Below, piece by piece: positions 1-12,429 of a DNA stretch of 64,000 bases. The stretch comes from Phoronis australis (lineage: Eukaryota > Phoronida > Phoronidae): positions 284,351-348,350 of the forward strand of contig NMRA01000283.1 in NCBI GenBank assembly GCA_002633005.1, read 5' to 3'. The translations under genes and the position numbers were made by a program. The notes beneath the pieces were generated by a model. The model had not been told where the DNA came from. It saw only the letters and a program-made list of their open reading frames with translations, and made no database searches. The number at the start of each line of letters is the position of its first letter. Position 1 is the stretch's first letter.

Positions 1-2380
1 AAAAAACGCTACTTGATTGCACGCTAACACAGGACAGTGACTTTGCCCCCGCCAAATACGTCACGAGACTAAGCAGCGCTCCAAGCCGGTAATTTTTTGA
101 GCTTCGTTAGAGAACATAAGTTTAATTTTTGGTGTTGAATTATTTGTGAAATTAATCAACAATTCATAGAAAACTATCCAGAATTTATTCAGGATAAAAT
201 ACAGTTCCTTTTTAGGTTACGATCTGCAACCTTATTCACAAAAATTGGCTATTTTTACAATATTTCACTTGTGTCTAGCAAAATACCTTATCTTCATTCT
301 GGGGGAGCTTCAAACACAAAATATATGCAGTGTAGCGAGACAAAAAAGATTTAGCAGAACCACCTTAGAGCCGCACAACCGCGTGGATATTTGTTTACTA
401 CTTATCCAAGGTCAAGGGTTAAAGGGCTTTCAAATAAATCGAATCTCCCGCCAGGTACAAAACAGCTTCGTATACCCTAAGTCCTTACGTTCACAAAGTC
501 GCCATAACATTGAGCCAACGAGGTCTACGGGGAAAACGAAGACAAAACGTAGTTTTGATCCTTAGGGAGTTGTGGGTCTACATGTATACGACCGTTGGCG
601 TTGAAAACGAATGCTACGAGTCGCCTCAGGCCTCTGTGGTCATGAACACAGAAAGTTGTGAAAAGAGATAAATCCTCACCCTAATTCCTCAGGTCAATTA
701 ATATGTTGACATTTCGATGTTTCAATCTCATCCTAACGACATACTTTAACCACCGATTCGATTTTTGTAATCCATTTCTTATTTGGTTTCGAATCAGCCT
801 CCCAGCACGCGACGTGAACAGGCTATGAACTGTGGCCTCCTTAGAAAGTAGGGCATAAACAACAGCAAAAGTTGGCTGGGAACAATACGTCTATTGGGGG
901 TTTTAATGATAATTAAGTTAGTTACGCAATGCAAAATCAATTGCCAGTGCGAGTGAACGTTGAAATAGCTAACATAGTTAAGGATTGTATATGTTATGTG
1001 TACCGAAAACAAGTTTTCACCGAAAAATTAACCGAAGACTTTGGGATTTTCACTTGTCCCAGTTTAATCTGCTTTTTCTCGGCTTCGGCAAATCGAATTT
1101 ATTTGAACTTAGGAACACTAGTTTTCAAAAACGGTTATATGGATTTTGCTGAAACTTTCCAAATTTAATATTTAGTCATCAATCTCAAAAACGCTATTAG
1201 GATTTTTTATATAAAGGCCTAGTTTTTGCGTAATGTGACAGAGACGAATACGACTTCAATTTTTTACAAAAATACCTTACGTTTTGCGAGTTGATTTGTC
1301 ATAGAAACCAAAGGAACGGACTAATCGAAAATTCCTAACAGCGTGTATGAGGTAACTGGTGAAGTTTATATTTAAAAAAGGTTTCATTAAAATCGACCGA
1401 ACCGTTATTTTGCTATGAGTGTACCTTTCTTAAAACGGAAATTTTGACTTAAAAAGGTTTTTACGTAAAAATAATGGCACATAAATACAAAAAATATATT
1501 TATATTTCCTGTTTTTTTTTCTTTCAGAAAATAAATACTTTTACTTTTACTATTTGACAAAGCTTAGTTTTTTTGATATACGAGTTAGAATAGAGACCAT
1601 TAAATAAGGTTGAAGGTAACCTTAACATACTGTAGGAACCAAATTTACAGGTTTTACCGTTCAAGACAGTCTTTAATGAATAAGCGTTATGTAGAGTTTA
1701 AAGTTTTATCTTAAAAAGGAATTATGTTAGGGGATAACCGCTATGCAAAAGGGCGACTTTCATGGAAGTTCCTGACAAGGGAAATGGGTCCCTTTTGATC
1801 GCAATACTTCTGTAAAAGGATTCCGTCTTTATAAAGACGACTCTCTGATAGGGTAGTTGTTCCAGTCGTCCAGGAGTAAAATAGTGGAGTGCTTAAATTT
1901 GCGTTGTAGCAAGAAAATTACGTCACTGTCGCAAAACGCTCCCAAATTTGAACACTGCGAAGCTCGTACAAACAGAATCATGTGGTTCCATATTTATGTG
2001 CCGATCACATTTCTTACGGCACGTTTAACAAATTGGCTCCGTAAAGCAATTACATGCACATAAAAAGAGTGTTAGCAAATACGCAGTTCCAATGTTTCGG
2101 TAAATGCCCCAGTTTGCTCACATATTTGCACGTAAGGAACAAGCTGATACTAAAATGTTATAACTGAATAAGTAGTCTCAATCAAAAAGATTCGTTTTTT
2201 ACTGAAGGCAGAGTTTTTACATACGTTTTGTGCAAAACACCTCGCCCTAATGAAATGCATATCGTGGACCGGCGACAGCGCATAGTGATGTCGACTTGTA
2301 ACCTGGATAGACATAAAAAATTGGTAAGATTTTAAGTTAACCCTAGATACACGTGAAGAGGACACAAATTCCATCCATAT
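1..2380. other. No gene recognised
   Basis: AT-rich sequence with only short open frames that look like chance: no domain, no matching splice-site pairs and no clear repeat. A long pyrimidine run ending in CAG near 1527 resembles a splice acceptor, but the sequence after it does not look coding. Confidence 0.5.
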
Positions 2381-2464
2381 CTATAAATTCATACAAACTT
2401 TGCAAACGTCCGATACGGATACACCGTCTCCGGTGCAGCCGACGGTGGTGAAACCATTGCAGTA
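2381..2464 (-). CDS. Candidate terminal exon, cysteine-rich
   Basis: An 84-base open segment follows a good acceptor (pyrimidine-rich run ending TTTTACAG at 2465-2472, minus strand) and ends in TAG. It encodes 27 residues in phase 0 with four cysteines: YCNGFTTVGCTGDG, then a CKVC pair near the end. The patch is more GC-rich than its surroundings. Cysteine spacing of this kind is common at the C-termini of secreted proteins, but no family can be assigned. No AATAAA was seen close downstream and no upstream exon was found. Chance is the main alternative. Confidence 0.25.
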   Translation of the reverse strand, partial: YCNGFTTVGCTGDGVSVSDVCKVCMNL

Positions 2465-4304
2465 CTGTAAAATATGTCGTCAAAAGATTATAGATATTTT
2501 GCAAAATATGGGTGCCTAAAGTTTGAAAGAAGGTTATCAATTAGATACACCAGCGTTCGACAATTGATTCTGATTAATATACCGACCTGTATTTTGCGAA
2601 ATACCAACGATAAACAATCATAGGCCATGACAAATATGACGATGGAAAATAAATGTGCAGTTTCTCTCTCCATGGTCTCCAAAGAAAATTTTTCACCCTT
2701 TCAAAACTGTATTGCAAAAAATAAAAGTTCCACTTTGCCATTTTTGTGCGGCATTGTCTGTCCAGCACTTATTCACACCATAGATACTTGTTAAGAGATT
2801 CGCAACTCCGTCATATCTCGCGGCCTATCGCGAACTACGTGAGGTGGATTCATAACTTCCGGTGTCTTAGTTTCATGTAGCAACGAAAGTAAACGTTCGT
2901 TTTTATTTCGCGCATTTCGAACAAATTTTTGAAATTAACTTGCTGTGCCTATGCTCACACGAGGTCGACTCAAGAACACTGACCTCTAGCGACAACACTA
3001 CCTAACACCCCAGTCGCGGACACCACAATATAAGATTCATACAAGTTTTCTCAAGAACTTAAATTCTAAAACTCCACTGATTATAACACATTATAGGCGT
3101 ACATAGTCATCACACTGCACAAGTCGGGCAATTGACAACGAAAATGGTAATGCAGAATGAATTTGGTACAAGGGACCAAGGAAAAGGCCGGTCCTAGAGG
3201 AAGCGGAAACTGAATGTTGCTGACCTCGGTGATCGATCCGGTTCCTTAAGTAATTACCAGTAATTCAGTGTTTTTGTAATTTCTGAACTTGCCAATCAAA
3301 TGAAACCCTGTCAAATTCGTTGTTGGTTTTCACTGCTGCCTAGTTCATACCTCGGAGCACTTAACCATTTGATTTGCGATCCTATCACTCTCCGTGATTT
3401 CTTTTTTGGCCAAAAATTTTAGTGAATACAAGGGCACGCGGCTTTGAGAATTTTTTGTACCCTGACCAAAGATGACGATTGGTTTTGAAGTATAGCATAC
3501 GTACAAAGCATTCTGCTTAATGTAAATTTACATTTTGCTGACTGCCAAACGTGGGTGTAGGAACTTAAGCATCTGTACAGTTTCCCAGGACTATTTGACA
3601 CTGTTCATCTTGGGGAAACCACGCTAACCCTGGAAAACATAATCGTGGTTCCGGAAGTCCACGAAGTTGTTGTTTTGCGAAATCATTTCCGAACATTCCC
3701 AAATGGACGAATATGAGAGAAGGTCTGTTTGCGGAACAGTTCCGTCATAACGACAGCAATAGAAAAATAGAGACAAGAAAGAGATTCAGTGAGTGTTTTA
3801 ACTATAGAGTATCGTACTTTTTGTCACTGTGATTAACAAATGAAACCGCAATGTGTTTTCCATTAAGTGCATTGAAATTTGCCGTTTTTTAATTTTGAAA
3901 ATGAACGTTAAAAAATAACAAAAGGAGCAGCAGGTCAATAACGTTAATGAACAGTGACAAGACTATGTACAACGACTGTAATAATAAACCCTTCATTTTA
4001 GTATTTCGTGCTTTTCAACTTTTCTGTAATCATAGATCTCAACAACCGCACATTCAAGGTTTGCGATTTGTATACGTTACGCAAAGCTTTACCTACCGGA
4101 AAAAAACTCAAATCTAGGCCGCTTGCCCTTGCTATAAACCTAGAGGAATTGAAATGTCAACTCCTGCGAGACCTCCCCCGAGCCCGGAGTCAATAATTGT
4201 TTCATTATATGTTCTCGTCCGACCAGTAATTCGAGGAAGGAGGCTGTTGGGCTTTCGATCATACGTTGTAAGCAAAACGCTTTGGAGAGCTTTCGAAAAA
4301 AAAC
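2465..4304. other. No gene recognised
   Basis: Short overlapping frames on both strands without motifs. Slightly more GC-rich around 3180-3240 and 4160-4200, but no exon-like segment with both splice sites was found. Confidence 0.45.
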
Positions 4305-4620
4305 AGGAGATGCTCGGAATGGACAAATGACAAGTAATTACATTTTGGGGTCAAACAACGGTCATTTTTAATGCAAGTCCGCGCAAATGACGTATATTGA
4401 AAACCAGTAAACATTTTAGCCGTTGAAAAAAGACTAGCCTGGTGGTGTGAACTTTGATGCCTTGATGGAAGTTTGCGTTCACATGGTGGTTTCTGTTTTG
4501 CGGTTATTTAAAAACAAATGTGGCGTTTTGATCCTAATGAAATAAAAAGGCTTAAGTAATGTTCCATTTCGGTCACTTGTTAGTGGCGTAGTGGCAAACT
4601 CGAAGCCTGTGAGTTGAAAG
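4305..4620 (+). repeat. Dispersed repeat family A, copy 1
   Basis: Homologous in direct orientation to 22631-22985. Shared blocks in order: ATGCTCGGAATGGACAAA; TCAAACAACGGTCATTTTTA; CATTTTAGCC; GATGCCTTGATGGAAGTTTG; CACATGGTGGTT. Identity is interrupted by indels, and this copy has extra sequence at about 4510-4575 that copy 2 lacks. No coding content or terminal repeat was recognised, so the class of element is unknown. Confidence 0.6.
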
Positions 4621-4730
4621 ATAAAGGGTGCTATTCTGCAAGCAAAGGTTGTGAAACAGACTTTGAAATGACATCACCATTCAGTATGGGTGAATATTGC
4701 GATTTATTGACTGTGCAATACATATATGGG

Positions 4731-4786
4731 TGGTGTTATTAGTCTAGGAGGCTGTGCCTAGTATTTTCGCGAGGCTAATAACACCA
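4731..4786. repeat. Small nested foldback
   Basis: A perfect 12-bp inverted repeat (TGGTGTTATTAG / CTAATAACACCA) encloses 32 bases that contain a second, smaller inverted repeat (CTAGG ... CCTAG). The whole unit is 56 bp. It may be a minimal MITE relic or a local palindrome. No target duplication is evident. Confidence 0.6.
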
Positions 4787-4799
4787 ACAATGTTAAAAC

Positions 4800-6250
4800 G
4801 TGTGTAATTCAACATTTTGTAACTTCACGCGCAGGAATACTTTCCATGAAAAGTTCGTCCACATAAATTATCTAAGTCGAAAGAAAACAACAGAACAGAA
4901 TACGTCCATAAATTTCTCGAGTTTTGAACTAGCAGATAAAGGCAAGAACAAGATAATCTTCTGTTTAATACTCGTGGAACTGTTTTTTGGCGACTGAATT
5001 TAGCTGTAAACAGGTCAACGCTATCACAAGCCACGCGGCAAATGGTCTAACGCCCGCACAGTAGAGGCCTGTGTAATTCCCTCAAAAATGAAAGGTTGTG
5101 TTTGACGTCATTTTGTGAACTAGATGAGAAGTGGTTTCCACAAATGGTATTCAGTAGTTCCCTGAAGTTGTTTTGGATAAATTGATTCCAAAAATTTTGC
5201 CTGTGCTCTTGTCTACTAGGATACGGAAATGCCGCCATTTTGAGAGCACATATTTATTGAGTCTTGAACACTTGGCGCGAACCCAGGTACCTTTCATACA
5301 AGTGTAAACTGTCAAATATCCGGTTGGTAATGACATTTTTAACCTGAATTTCCGGAATCCTAAGTGAAAGAGCAGAGCGGAGAGAGATAGTAGACGATGT
5401 TGATGAAATTGAAGTAAAGCGATATTTGCATTTACATTTTGTGGAAATTTACTTAGCCGTTTTATTTTGATTTGTTAGAAAGCATACTTTTGTTTGTATC
5501 TAACCTGGTTAACGAGTACTGTCGCCTTCCCAATGATGCGTTCGCCGAACGCGACCTTGATTTCATTCGTGACTTTCGTTGATCAAAAACTTACCGGATT
5601 ATTCTTGCTTCACATTGCGTTGTTTTACTCAATTACTGTGAAGTATGATTGCTATGTGTGTGTGTGTGCGTGCGCGCGCGCGCGCGCGCGCGTGTGTGTG
5701 TGTTAGCTTACTTTCGATTCTTTTTTAAGTTTATCAAGTCGGTAAAGGTAGCATTTTCTATTGGTTAGCTTTTGACCCAGATAAGTGTCCGAAACAGTCA
5801 TCCAGTGCAGAGAAAGTAGACCCTAGCACGAGACTTTATTAATTTTGTTAGTAGTTATTTGTCAGTAAACCAGTTATTTCAGGTCTTGCACGTGTGTTTA
5901 TGTGTGGTATAATGGTTTATAATTTCATAATCTGTCCAGATCATAAAATAATTATTCCGTGTATCCGCTAGAGTGAGTTTTAATCGATTGTTGTTGTTAT
6001 CAAATCGAGCCTAATTTCATTGCTTTTCTTTTGAAAATCGTAATTTGGATTTTGATCATTAATTCTTACAGATATTTTCAGTTATTCCTAATTGATTCAG
6101 TTATATTGGATCATTGGCCTCTGTTCTTAGATTAATTTAAGTGTCAGAATCTTCTAAGAGACTGATCATTGAACAGTCTATTATTATGCCATCTTTGATA
6201 AAAAGGGAGTTGTTCGCACGACACTCGCTTTGTCGACCAAACAGTGTCAT
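4800..6250. other. No gene recognised; contains a microsatellite
   Basis: No exon-like segment was found. The only clear structure is the alternating purine-pyrimidine tract at 5653-5702. Confidence 0.45.
5653..5702. repeat. Compound (TG)n(CG)n(TG)n microsatellite
   Basis: About 50 bases of strictly alternating purine-pyrimidine: a TG run, about ten CG dinucleotides, then TG again. Such tracts are classic Z-DNA-forming sequence, and the long CG core is unusual in AT-rich DNA. Confidence 0.95.
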
Positions 6251-6254
6251 TAGT

Positions 6255-6507
6255 ACATGCGCGCACCCAGTCTTCAATATGGGGGATCGAATTTTTGACG
6301 TTGTGGACCTTTTGGTAACAAAAAGGCCAGCGACTAAAAGAAAAAAAAACGGGGGCACCACTGTGAATTGCGTGTTTGTGCTTGTTTAGTGGACTTTTGT
6401 CTCATTTTCTCGGACTTTTTGTTTCTCAGGTGGACCTTTTTGCCTACTTCGCCAAATGGGGGGCTCGTTGGAGCCCCCCGAGCCCCCCTCAGTGGGTGCG
6501 CGCATGT
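6255..6507. mobile_element. MITE with 15-bp perfect terminal inverted repeats
   Basis: The ends are exact inverted copies, ACATGCGCGCACCCA at 6255-6269 and its complement at 6493-6507, flanked by AGT on both sides (6252-6254 and 6508-6510), a possible 3-bp target duplication. The interior holds a perfect 9-bp stem with a four-base loop (6458-6479) followed by a repeat of the GAGCCCCCC arm. Open frames on both strands here look like by-products of the palindromic structure. A 3-bp duplication would fit PIF/Harbinger-like or CACTA-like elements, but no transposase is present, so the superfamily is open. Confidence 0.75.
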
Positions 6508-6510
6508 AGT

Positions 6511-9150
6511 AGGATTTTTGATAACCTTATACAACGTACATGCCTTACTGATTTTCACAAAATACAATCGTAAACAGAGATTTCTGCAATTTCATGTACA
6601 GCGTCTAAGTTTAGCTGAATAACATCAACAAGCTACATCACTGATATGAACCAGAATGCATACCATCACAAATTAATTCCGAAAATTTCTTGGGGGACTG
6701 CCGTCGAACCGCCTGGGATGTCCCGCTCTCACGGTATAGGTATGTGTTCTGCACCCATCTCTTCGTGAAGTACTTAAACATTCTATACTGTACTTACTTG
6801 TACTGTGAATTACGAATGTGCAGTTTTAAGCCACATCTGCCGAGTTGAAAACGACATGAAACTGTATGTAAACCACTTAAGTATTCTCAGGCTAAAAGCT
6901 GGATTACCTATATCCCTGACAACTCGAACGACTCGGCTGTCCTAATAATTACGCCGTCTAGAGTGTACTTCTAAACACGACCCAATAATCGGTCCATTTG
7001 AATCCATGGTGAGATTTACAAACTGAACGTTCATTGTAGGCTGCAGTGTAAGTGACTATTTACAAAGAATTTTTTATGTGCTTCATGACCCAACAGTTCT
7101 GCGGTCCGTGGTTTAACTTCAGTGCCAATGGTAGCCAGTGGCAGTGCTTCGTTATTATATAAAATACCTTTTGGGTGGAGCATGGAATTACTTTTCCTCG
7201 ACAGTGCTCATATTTGTTATCATCAGAATTCTACAGGCCCACGACTCATAAGATTTCTACAGATTTTCTAGGCCTTCAGAGCAACTTAGATTTTCCGTCG
7301 TTTCTGTTAACGTTTAATGGTCTTTGTATTTTTGCAACTGCGCACGCGTTATAGCAATATATGCTCTGAATTAGCATCCCGAACTAATAAATCATAGAAG
7401 AACTTGCTTCCTTATGTAGTGTTAAAAACGTGATTTGGCATGTGTTGAAAGTTAATAACTTCCTGAACTTATTGTTGTACAAAAGGACCGGCTAAACTGG
7501 CGTAAAGAGGCATTTTAGCCGAAACTCGGCTTATGTGCCTTTAACAACCGGCAGTTAAAAAAATGCGCACAGTGCCCGCTGTATTGTGTTGCAATGCGAT
7601 GGCTCAGTGTATTCCACACAGGTTGCTATTATGATATCCTTAATTACTTGACTAATTAGTTATTTACCTAAGCACCCAATTAGCACATGTAGGGTTTCAA
7701 AATAACACGCTTTGTTCAACAAGAGTTCATCTAGGGCTTTCTAATAATGTGATACTTATGCAATTCGGTTAAAAAAGGACGGAGACAAAAGGGCGGAGTT
7801 ACAAAAGGGCGGACTTACAAAGGGTTTTGGTGAAAATAAGTATAAGTACCCAAAGAAAACATCCGTTTTCCCTCTTAGTCTTGCGTTAAAAATGTTTTTC
7901 GTATTATCGGTCGTGGGCTGATGCTCATGATATAATATTAAAGCTCGGGTGATACTTGATCATGTGAATGCATTTTTGACGAGATTGTCAAGTTTTTGTA
8001 ACTCGTCTAGACGACAACGTGACGCTTATCAGCTAGGCATGGAAGTACCCACGACCCGCTCCCCGATGCGCATGTTCTAGCCCAGTAGATTTCAAAATAT
8101 TCCAAACTTATCGATGAAATTTGTTCTTACGATGATAACACATCTGAACTCAAGTCAATCGTACCAAACAAAAATTCCACGCTGGGTCCTACTACATAGA
8201 GAGAAACAACACCAGAACAAAGGGATGTAATCAACTATCCACGCATGCGCATCGCAACCCTCAGTCGCTCATTCTAGTTCCTTCTGTACCGTGTTATTTC
8301 AAAATCGGTTTCGCCTTTATTCACGTTGCCGCGAAGATCGCCCAGAGCACTTACAAATAAAAAAATATTGAAAAATCAAAAGGGGTCGACCAACGTCCCT
8401 AAATTTAACTAGCTCAATTTACTTGATTCCATCTGTAATGTTGAAAACCGTGTGACCATGGCAAAGATTTATGACCGGTTAATAAGCTTAATGGGAATGC
8501 ATCTTTGCTACATAGTGTCTTTCATAACGTAGCTTGTCAGTTTAAACACATGCGAGGTCGAAAATCTCAGTTGGTATCAAAGAGATTCTATGTCTTATGC
8601 AACTTATCAGCAACAAGGCTTTTCAAGAATACAGGGGTTAATGAAAGAATTGTACGCCAAAGTTGTATGCAAAATTTAGATGCAGCTTCACGGTAAATAA
8701 TTGATAACCACATCGGACTCAGTAGCTTAAAACGTCACTCGATAGTTGTGGATGGAGTCGAGATTAATTGCAGCTCGTGACTAGTCTGTTTTTCACGTTC
8801 TATGCCCTTATTTCCACTAGTTTGCCTCAGTGAATACAAACGCATACGCAGGGTTTATATAACCCTAGCGAAAAATGCTCTTGTGGCGAGATGCAGATTG
8901 TTTCTTCGGATTGTTTCTCTGCTGCAAAATTGGTTTATCTTAATTTGAATTAACGATTTTTAATTCAACGTTGTGGCTGCAGTAGATACAATAGGAAACG
9001 TTCACAGGTCTTCAGGTCATAATGTTTTACCTAAAAGTCGAGCAATACATGTATGTTGTCACCGTCTAATGATTCCAATTTAAAGATAAATATTGTTTTT
9101 CAATCAAAGAGGAATTAACGTAAGAAGCTTCTCATAAGACTTCACTGAAT
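6511..9150. other. No gene recognised
   Basis: AT-rich sequence. The only clear structure is a short 16-bp tandem repeat at 7774-7823. Confidence 0.45.
7774..7823. repeat. 16-bp tandem repeat, about 3 copies
   Basis: The unit AAAAGGGCGGAGTTAC occurs about three times with one or two changes per copy. Confidence 0.8.
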
Positions 9151-9152
9151 CA

Positions 9153-9158
9153 TTTATT
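9153..9158 (-). terminator. Candidate poly(A) signal AATAAA
   Basis: AATAAA on the minus strand lies 46 bases downstream of the stop codon of the candidate terminal exon at 9204-9492. The position suits a 3' UTR, but the hexamer is common in AT-rich DNA. Confidence 0.35.
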
Positions 9159-9203
9159 TGCGCAAAAATGTTATTGCAAACATTGCAGATGTTATTGTAT
9201 TTT

Positions 9204-9492
9204 TTAATACTCAGCCAACCCTAGTTCTGATAAGAAGTGGGTTAAATTACCTTCAGCGGCGAAGTTTGCTAAGTTCCAGAAAACAGGTTTGTTTCTTAGT
9301 TGCATAGTCTGAAAATAAAATTTGGTGTCGCCATTGTTCAATTGTAAATGCTTGCGAGATTTCTTTGAACATGTTGGACATATCTCTTGGCATCGCTCCC
9401 GTACACCTCGCGTTACGGTGTCAAGTAGGTAACCATATGTATCAGCTTGTCGATGGCGACGTGCGGTCAACGCACTATTAAAGCTTTCTTTG
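9204..9492 (-). CDS. Candidate terminal coding exon of a minus-strand gene
   Basis: A 96-codon open segment (stop included) begins after the acceptor TATTGCAG in phase 2 and ends in TAA, with AATAAA 46 bases on. The translation is coding-like: an Arg/Gln-rich stretch, then RERCQEICPTCSKKS with a CxxC pair, then a tail ending FLSELGLAEY. That tail resembles the start of a SAM domain (FLxxLGLxxY), but the stop follows at once, so a SAM domain could only be real if splicing avoids this stop. Its incoming phase matches the outgoing phase of the possible exon at 10746-10852. An in-frame ATG lies just upstream of the acceptor, so it could also be an unspliced start. Family not recognised. Confidence 0.35.
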
Positions 9493-10745
9493 CTGCAATA
9501 CATTGATGAATGGAGTAACCTTCACTTACACTATCTTTGACAAAGAAGATCTGGTGTTTTATTCCGTTGCTCTTGTTAACATTCAAAAGGGAAATCCTCT
9601 AGTTACACCCCTTTTCTTTGGAAGGCTTATGGTGTAGAAACCATGAAGATTATTCGTTTAATTGATGTTTTGACTCGTCTCCGTAAAGGAAGTGCGAGAT
9701 CCCAGATTCGAGAAAGATAGGCGGGGTGATCGATCAAAGAAGAGAGATGTAACACGTCGCCTGCGTCACTTTAAAACAATAGCCAACAGGAGATAAAACA
9801 AACTTAAACGCGTATCTCTTATGTAAATGGCACGATTCCATTGTCGACTGCGCAGCTCGGTTCGACGCGTTCATTGTGATTTTTCACTGTTCGCTGCTAC
9901 TACGGAACTGTGTAGAGAACTATTCTGGTATCACACGTGCACGTATTAATTTTAAGCAGCTCTGGGGTACGTTAAACTTCAAAAACTTACATGTATTTAG
10001 CACACAACATGGCCGACAAGTGAAATTCTAACTTATTAATAAAATTTATCCTCAAAAAGTAAAGATTCAGAACATTTTAGTCTATTACAAGCATAGTTTG
10101 TTGTGTGTAGAAGTAATTAAACAATGTTTGATGAAACTGCGATTATCAGCTTTTGAAAAATAGAAAAATGTGCATTTTGACAACTATTTTTGTGCGCAAT
10201 AAGTGGAAAAATTAACGTTTTGACGAGAAGCTCATTTCCGGTCATTATTTACTGCGCAGACCCATTTATGTAGTCTCCGAATCCTACATGAAGTACTGTT
10301 CAGGGCTGAGTTGGTCAACTAACCATACTTGGGTTGGGATTGATGGCCCTTCTGTATATAATATTTTGTCAATCGATAGTTATTCCTGCCTTTTGAGTGC
10401 AGTATACTGAAAAAATAGAAAGCCCACCAAGTACAGAGACCTGTCAATAAATGTTGTTGTTTTTGATGTTTCTTTGCACTTGCAAGTTACATTCAATACT
10501 ATTAACAGTGTAATTTACTTGGCCATGTACTAATAATCTTACGACCAAGGACAAAGCTTATTTTTAGTAGTCACCAGACCTATAAATTTCATATTTAGGA
10601 CAAAATAGGGAAAGGACGTTTTGACAGCGTTCTTGTATCGAATCATATGAAATTGATCCCATACATATTGTAACGTATATTTTATTTTAGCAATCAAGTG
10701 GTATAAATCGCTTGAAAATTTCTATTACTGTGCTATCGTGTGTAC

Positions 10746-10852
10746 CACTTCAGCGTCCACAGGAGGTGTATTGCCTGCTCAGGCGTTATTCTTTCGTGAA
10801 AATCGAGATCTCGCAAGACTTCACGAGACATCGCCATGCACGACAAGTGAAG
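10746..10852 (-). CDS. Possible internal exon (weak splice sites)
   Basis: A 107-base open segment, phase 0 in and phase 2 out, encodes a helical stretch containing LRDLDFHERITPEQAIHLLW. The phases fit between the exon at 11653-11835 and the exon at 9204-9492. Against it, the acceptor (ATCACTAG) has no pyrimidine tract and the donor (TG/GTACAC) is poor. The ITPEQAIHLLW-like stretch also recalls a segment of some eukaryotic DDE endonucleases, so it may be transposase debris. Included mainly because its phases complete a chain. Confidence 0.22.
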
Positions 10853-11304
10853 CTAGTGATCATACTTCTTGTCCAGTTTTACTCGCGAGTAGCATGCGCG
10901 CCCCGAAACTACAACAATAATAAACAAAAATGCAACTAAATGTAAACACGAAAACCCCCGTAGAATCTCAAATGATCGTATATGCTTGTTTCAAGATCTG
11001 TAAATATGTATTCCAAGATCATATTCTAGCATCGCCTGAAAATCCAGTATGAAAAGAGCTAGGACTCCAATGCCCTCAGATTTTCGTAGTTTTGCTCGCG
11101 GTTTACTATTCGAGTTTTTCATCATCTTAGCACTTCACACGAAAAATAAATTCAACTACATCAGGGCATGAAAACGATCTCATGGCCGTACCACTAAATT
11201 ACAGCATTAGCCCCCTAAACCCAAATCCCAGACTAGTAACAAATGAACCCGGGTTTCAAATTCCGTTTCCGCCTCCCTAAACTCACCTTAAATACTCCAT
11301 ATCG

Positions 11305-11376
11305 TTGGACCAAACTCCAGTACCAGAACATGGCTACGGCATTTCTGTTTGGACCCCGGAATGGAGTTTGGTCACC
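11305..11376. repeat. Imperfect hairpin in a GC-richer patch
   Basis: GACCAAACTCCA (about 11308-11319) is repeated in inverted orientation at about 11365-11376. Several GTTTGGA words lie around it. The minus-strand reading through this patch has no recognisable protein features. Confidence 0.4.
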
Positions 11377-11652
11377 TGGTGTGGAGTGCATGTTTGGAGC
11401 TTTTGGACGCTGTTGTGAAATGTATACCAAGGTTTGGTTTTTGTTGGTCCGGAACCGGAGTTTAAGGGATCGTGGCTGGTATTTGGAGGCGTAGCGGCCA
11501 TGGATTAGTTTCCATCTCTCGGGTTCATGTTTTGGTGTTTTATTCAAGGAGTGGAGTGGCTGTGAAATTCGAAAAAATATCGTCCAAGGTTGAATTTTGT
11601 TGAGCAAATTCAGCTGGCATGAATACAGCTTTTCCATGACAATGGATCTTAC

Positions 11653-11835
11653 AAGGAAGTTTTGTTTTAGAAAATCAGTTGACCTGCGTTCCTGGTTTAT
11701 TTTTGAAATTAGCACTTCGTCACTCGCCTTATCTAAATCAGCTTCCTCACTGATACGTTCTTTCCGTTCCAATTTAGTTAGCTTGGAATTATCACCTACG
11801 AAACTGTACTCATTTCGTCTTAATTGGCAAGAATC
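11653..11835 (-). CDS. Candidate internal coding exon, coiled-coil-like
   Basis: Exactly 183 bases (61 codons), phase 0 to phase 0, between the acceptor TTTTCTAG (ends 11836) and the donor CTT/GTAAGA. The translation is charged and helical: KLERKERISEEADLDKASDE, then KINQERRSTDFLKQ, typical of a coiled coil and unlike the AT-rich noise nearby. Open reading continues beyond the donor into less convincing sequence, so the donor is the more likely end. The exon at 15050-15309 ends in phase 0 and would join it directly. The intron between them would hold the repeat and THAP debris of 12.4-13.9 kb. Family unknown. Confidence 0.5.
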
Positions 11836-12429
11836 CTAGAAAATGGAATATCGTTAGTTTTCGTTTGAATTACTGACCAAAATCAATGGTATTACTTACA
11901 ACTTGAGACACATTGGTAGAGACAACAGCTGGTACATCAGTCGCGAAATTAAAGACGCTTAAGACAAATAAACCATGGTCAGATGTTTATTTTAGTCACA
12001 TTATTACCACAGTATTCTCGTCGCTTTTAAATATCTTTGACGTAAGGAAACGTCATGAAGTTACAATGTTTTTGCATCAACTTCATCCCGCTGTTAGACG
12101 GATATTGCTCATCGTTATTGTACAAACATTGGCAAATTAATGCGCATATATCAACACGTAACTAAACTGGTGTGACTCCGCAATATAGACGGGTAATAAG
12201 TAGGATTAATTAGCACGTGAGTATGTCAGTTATGCTACGTAAAATAAAGTTCGGAAGAGTCCCCAAGGCTCTGCATCCTTCCTTCGAGCATTAGCATGTC
12301 TGCACGTGAGCTCGTTATTCCATGAATGCCCGGATGTTCCTTCTAAATACACGAGGGTAGAGTCCAATAACGCTACATGTGGCACTGAATAGTTAGGCTG
12401 CGGCCGCGGCCAATTTGCACTGCCAAAAT

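Noticed and set aside
4570-4640. tRNA-like A-box word (TAGTGGCAAACTCG)
   Set aside because: No B box and no cloverleaf pairing; the segment belongs to repeat family A.
6137-6622. Overlapping frames on both strands
   Set aside because: They span the palindromic MITE and have no protein features.
11233-11640. Continuation of the 11.8-kb minus-strand frame beyond the donor
   Set aside because: The sequence is a hairpin-containing GC-rich patch, and the GTAAGA donor gives a simpler exon end.
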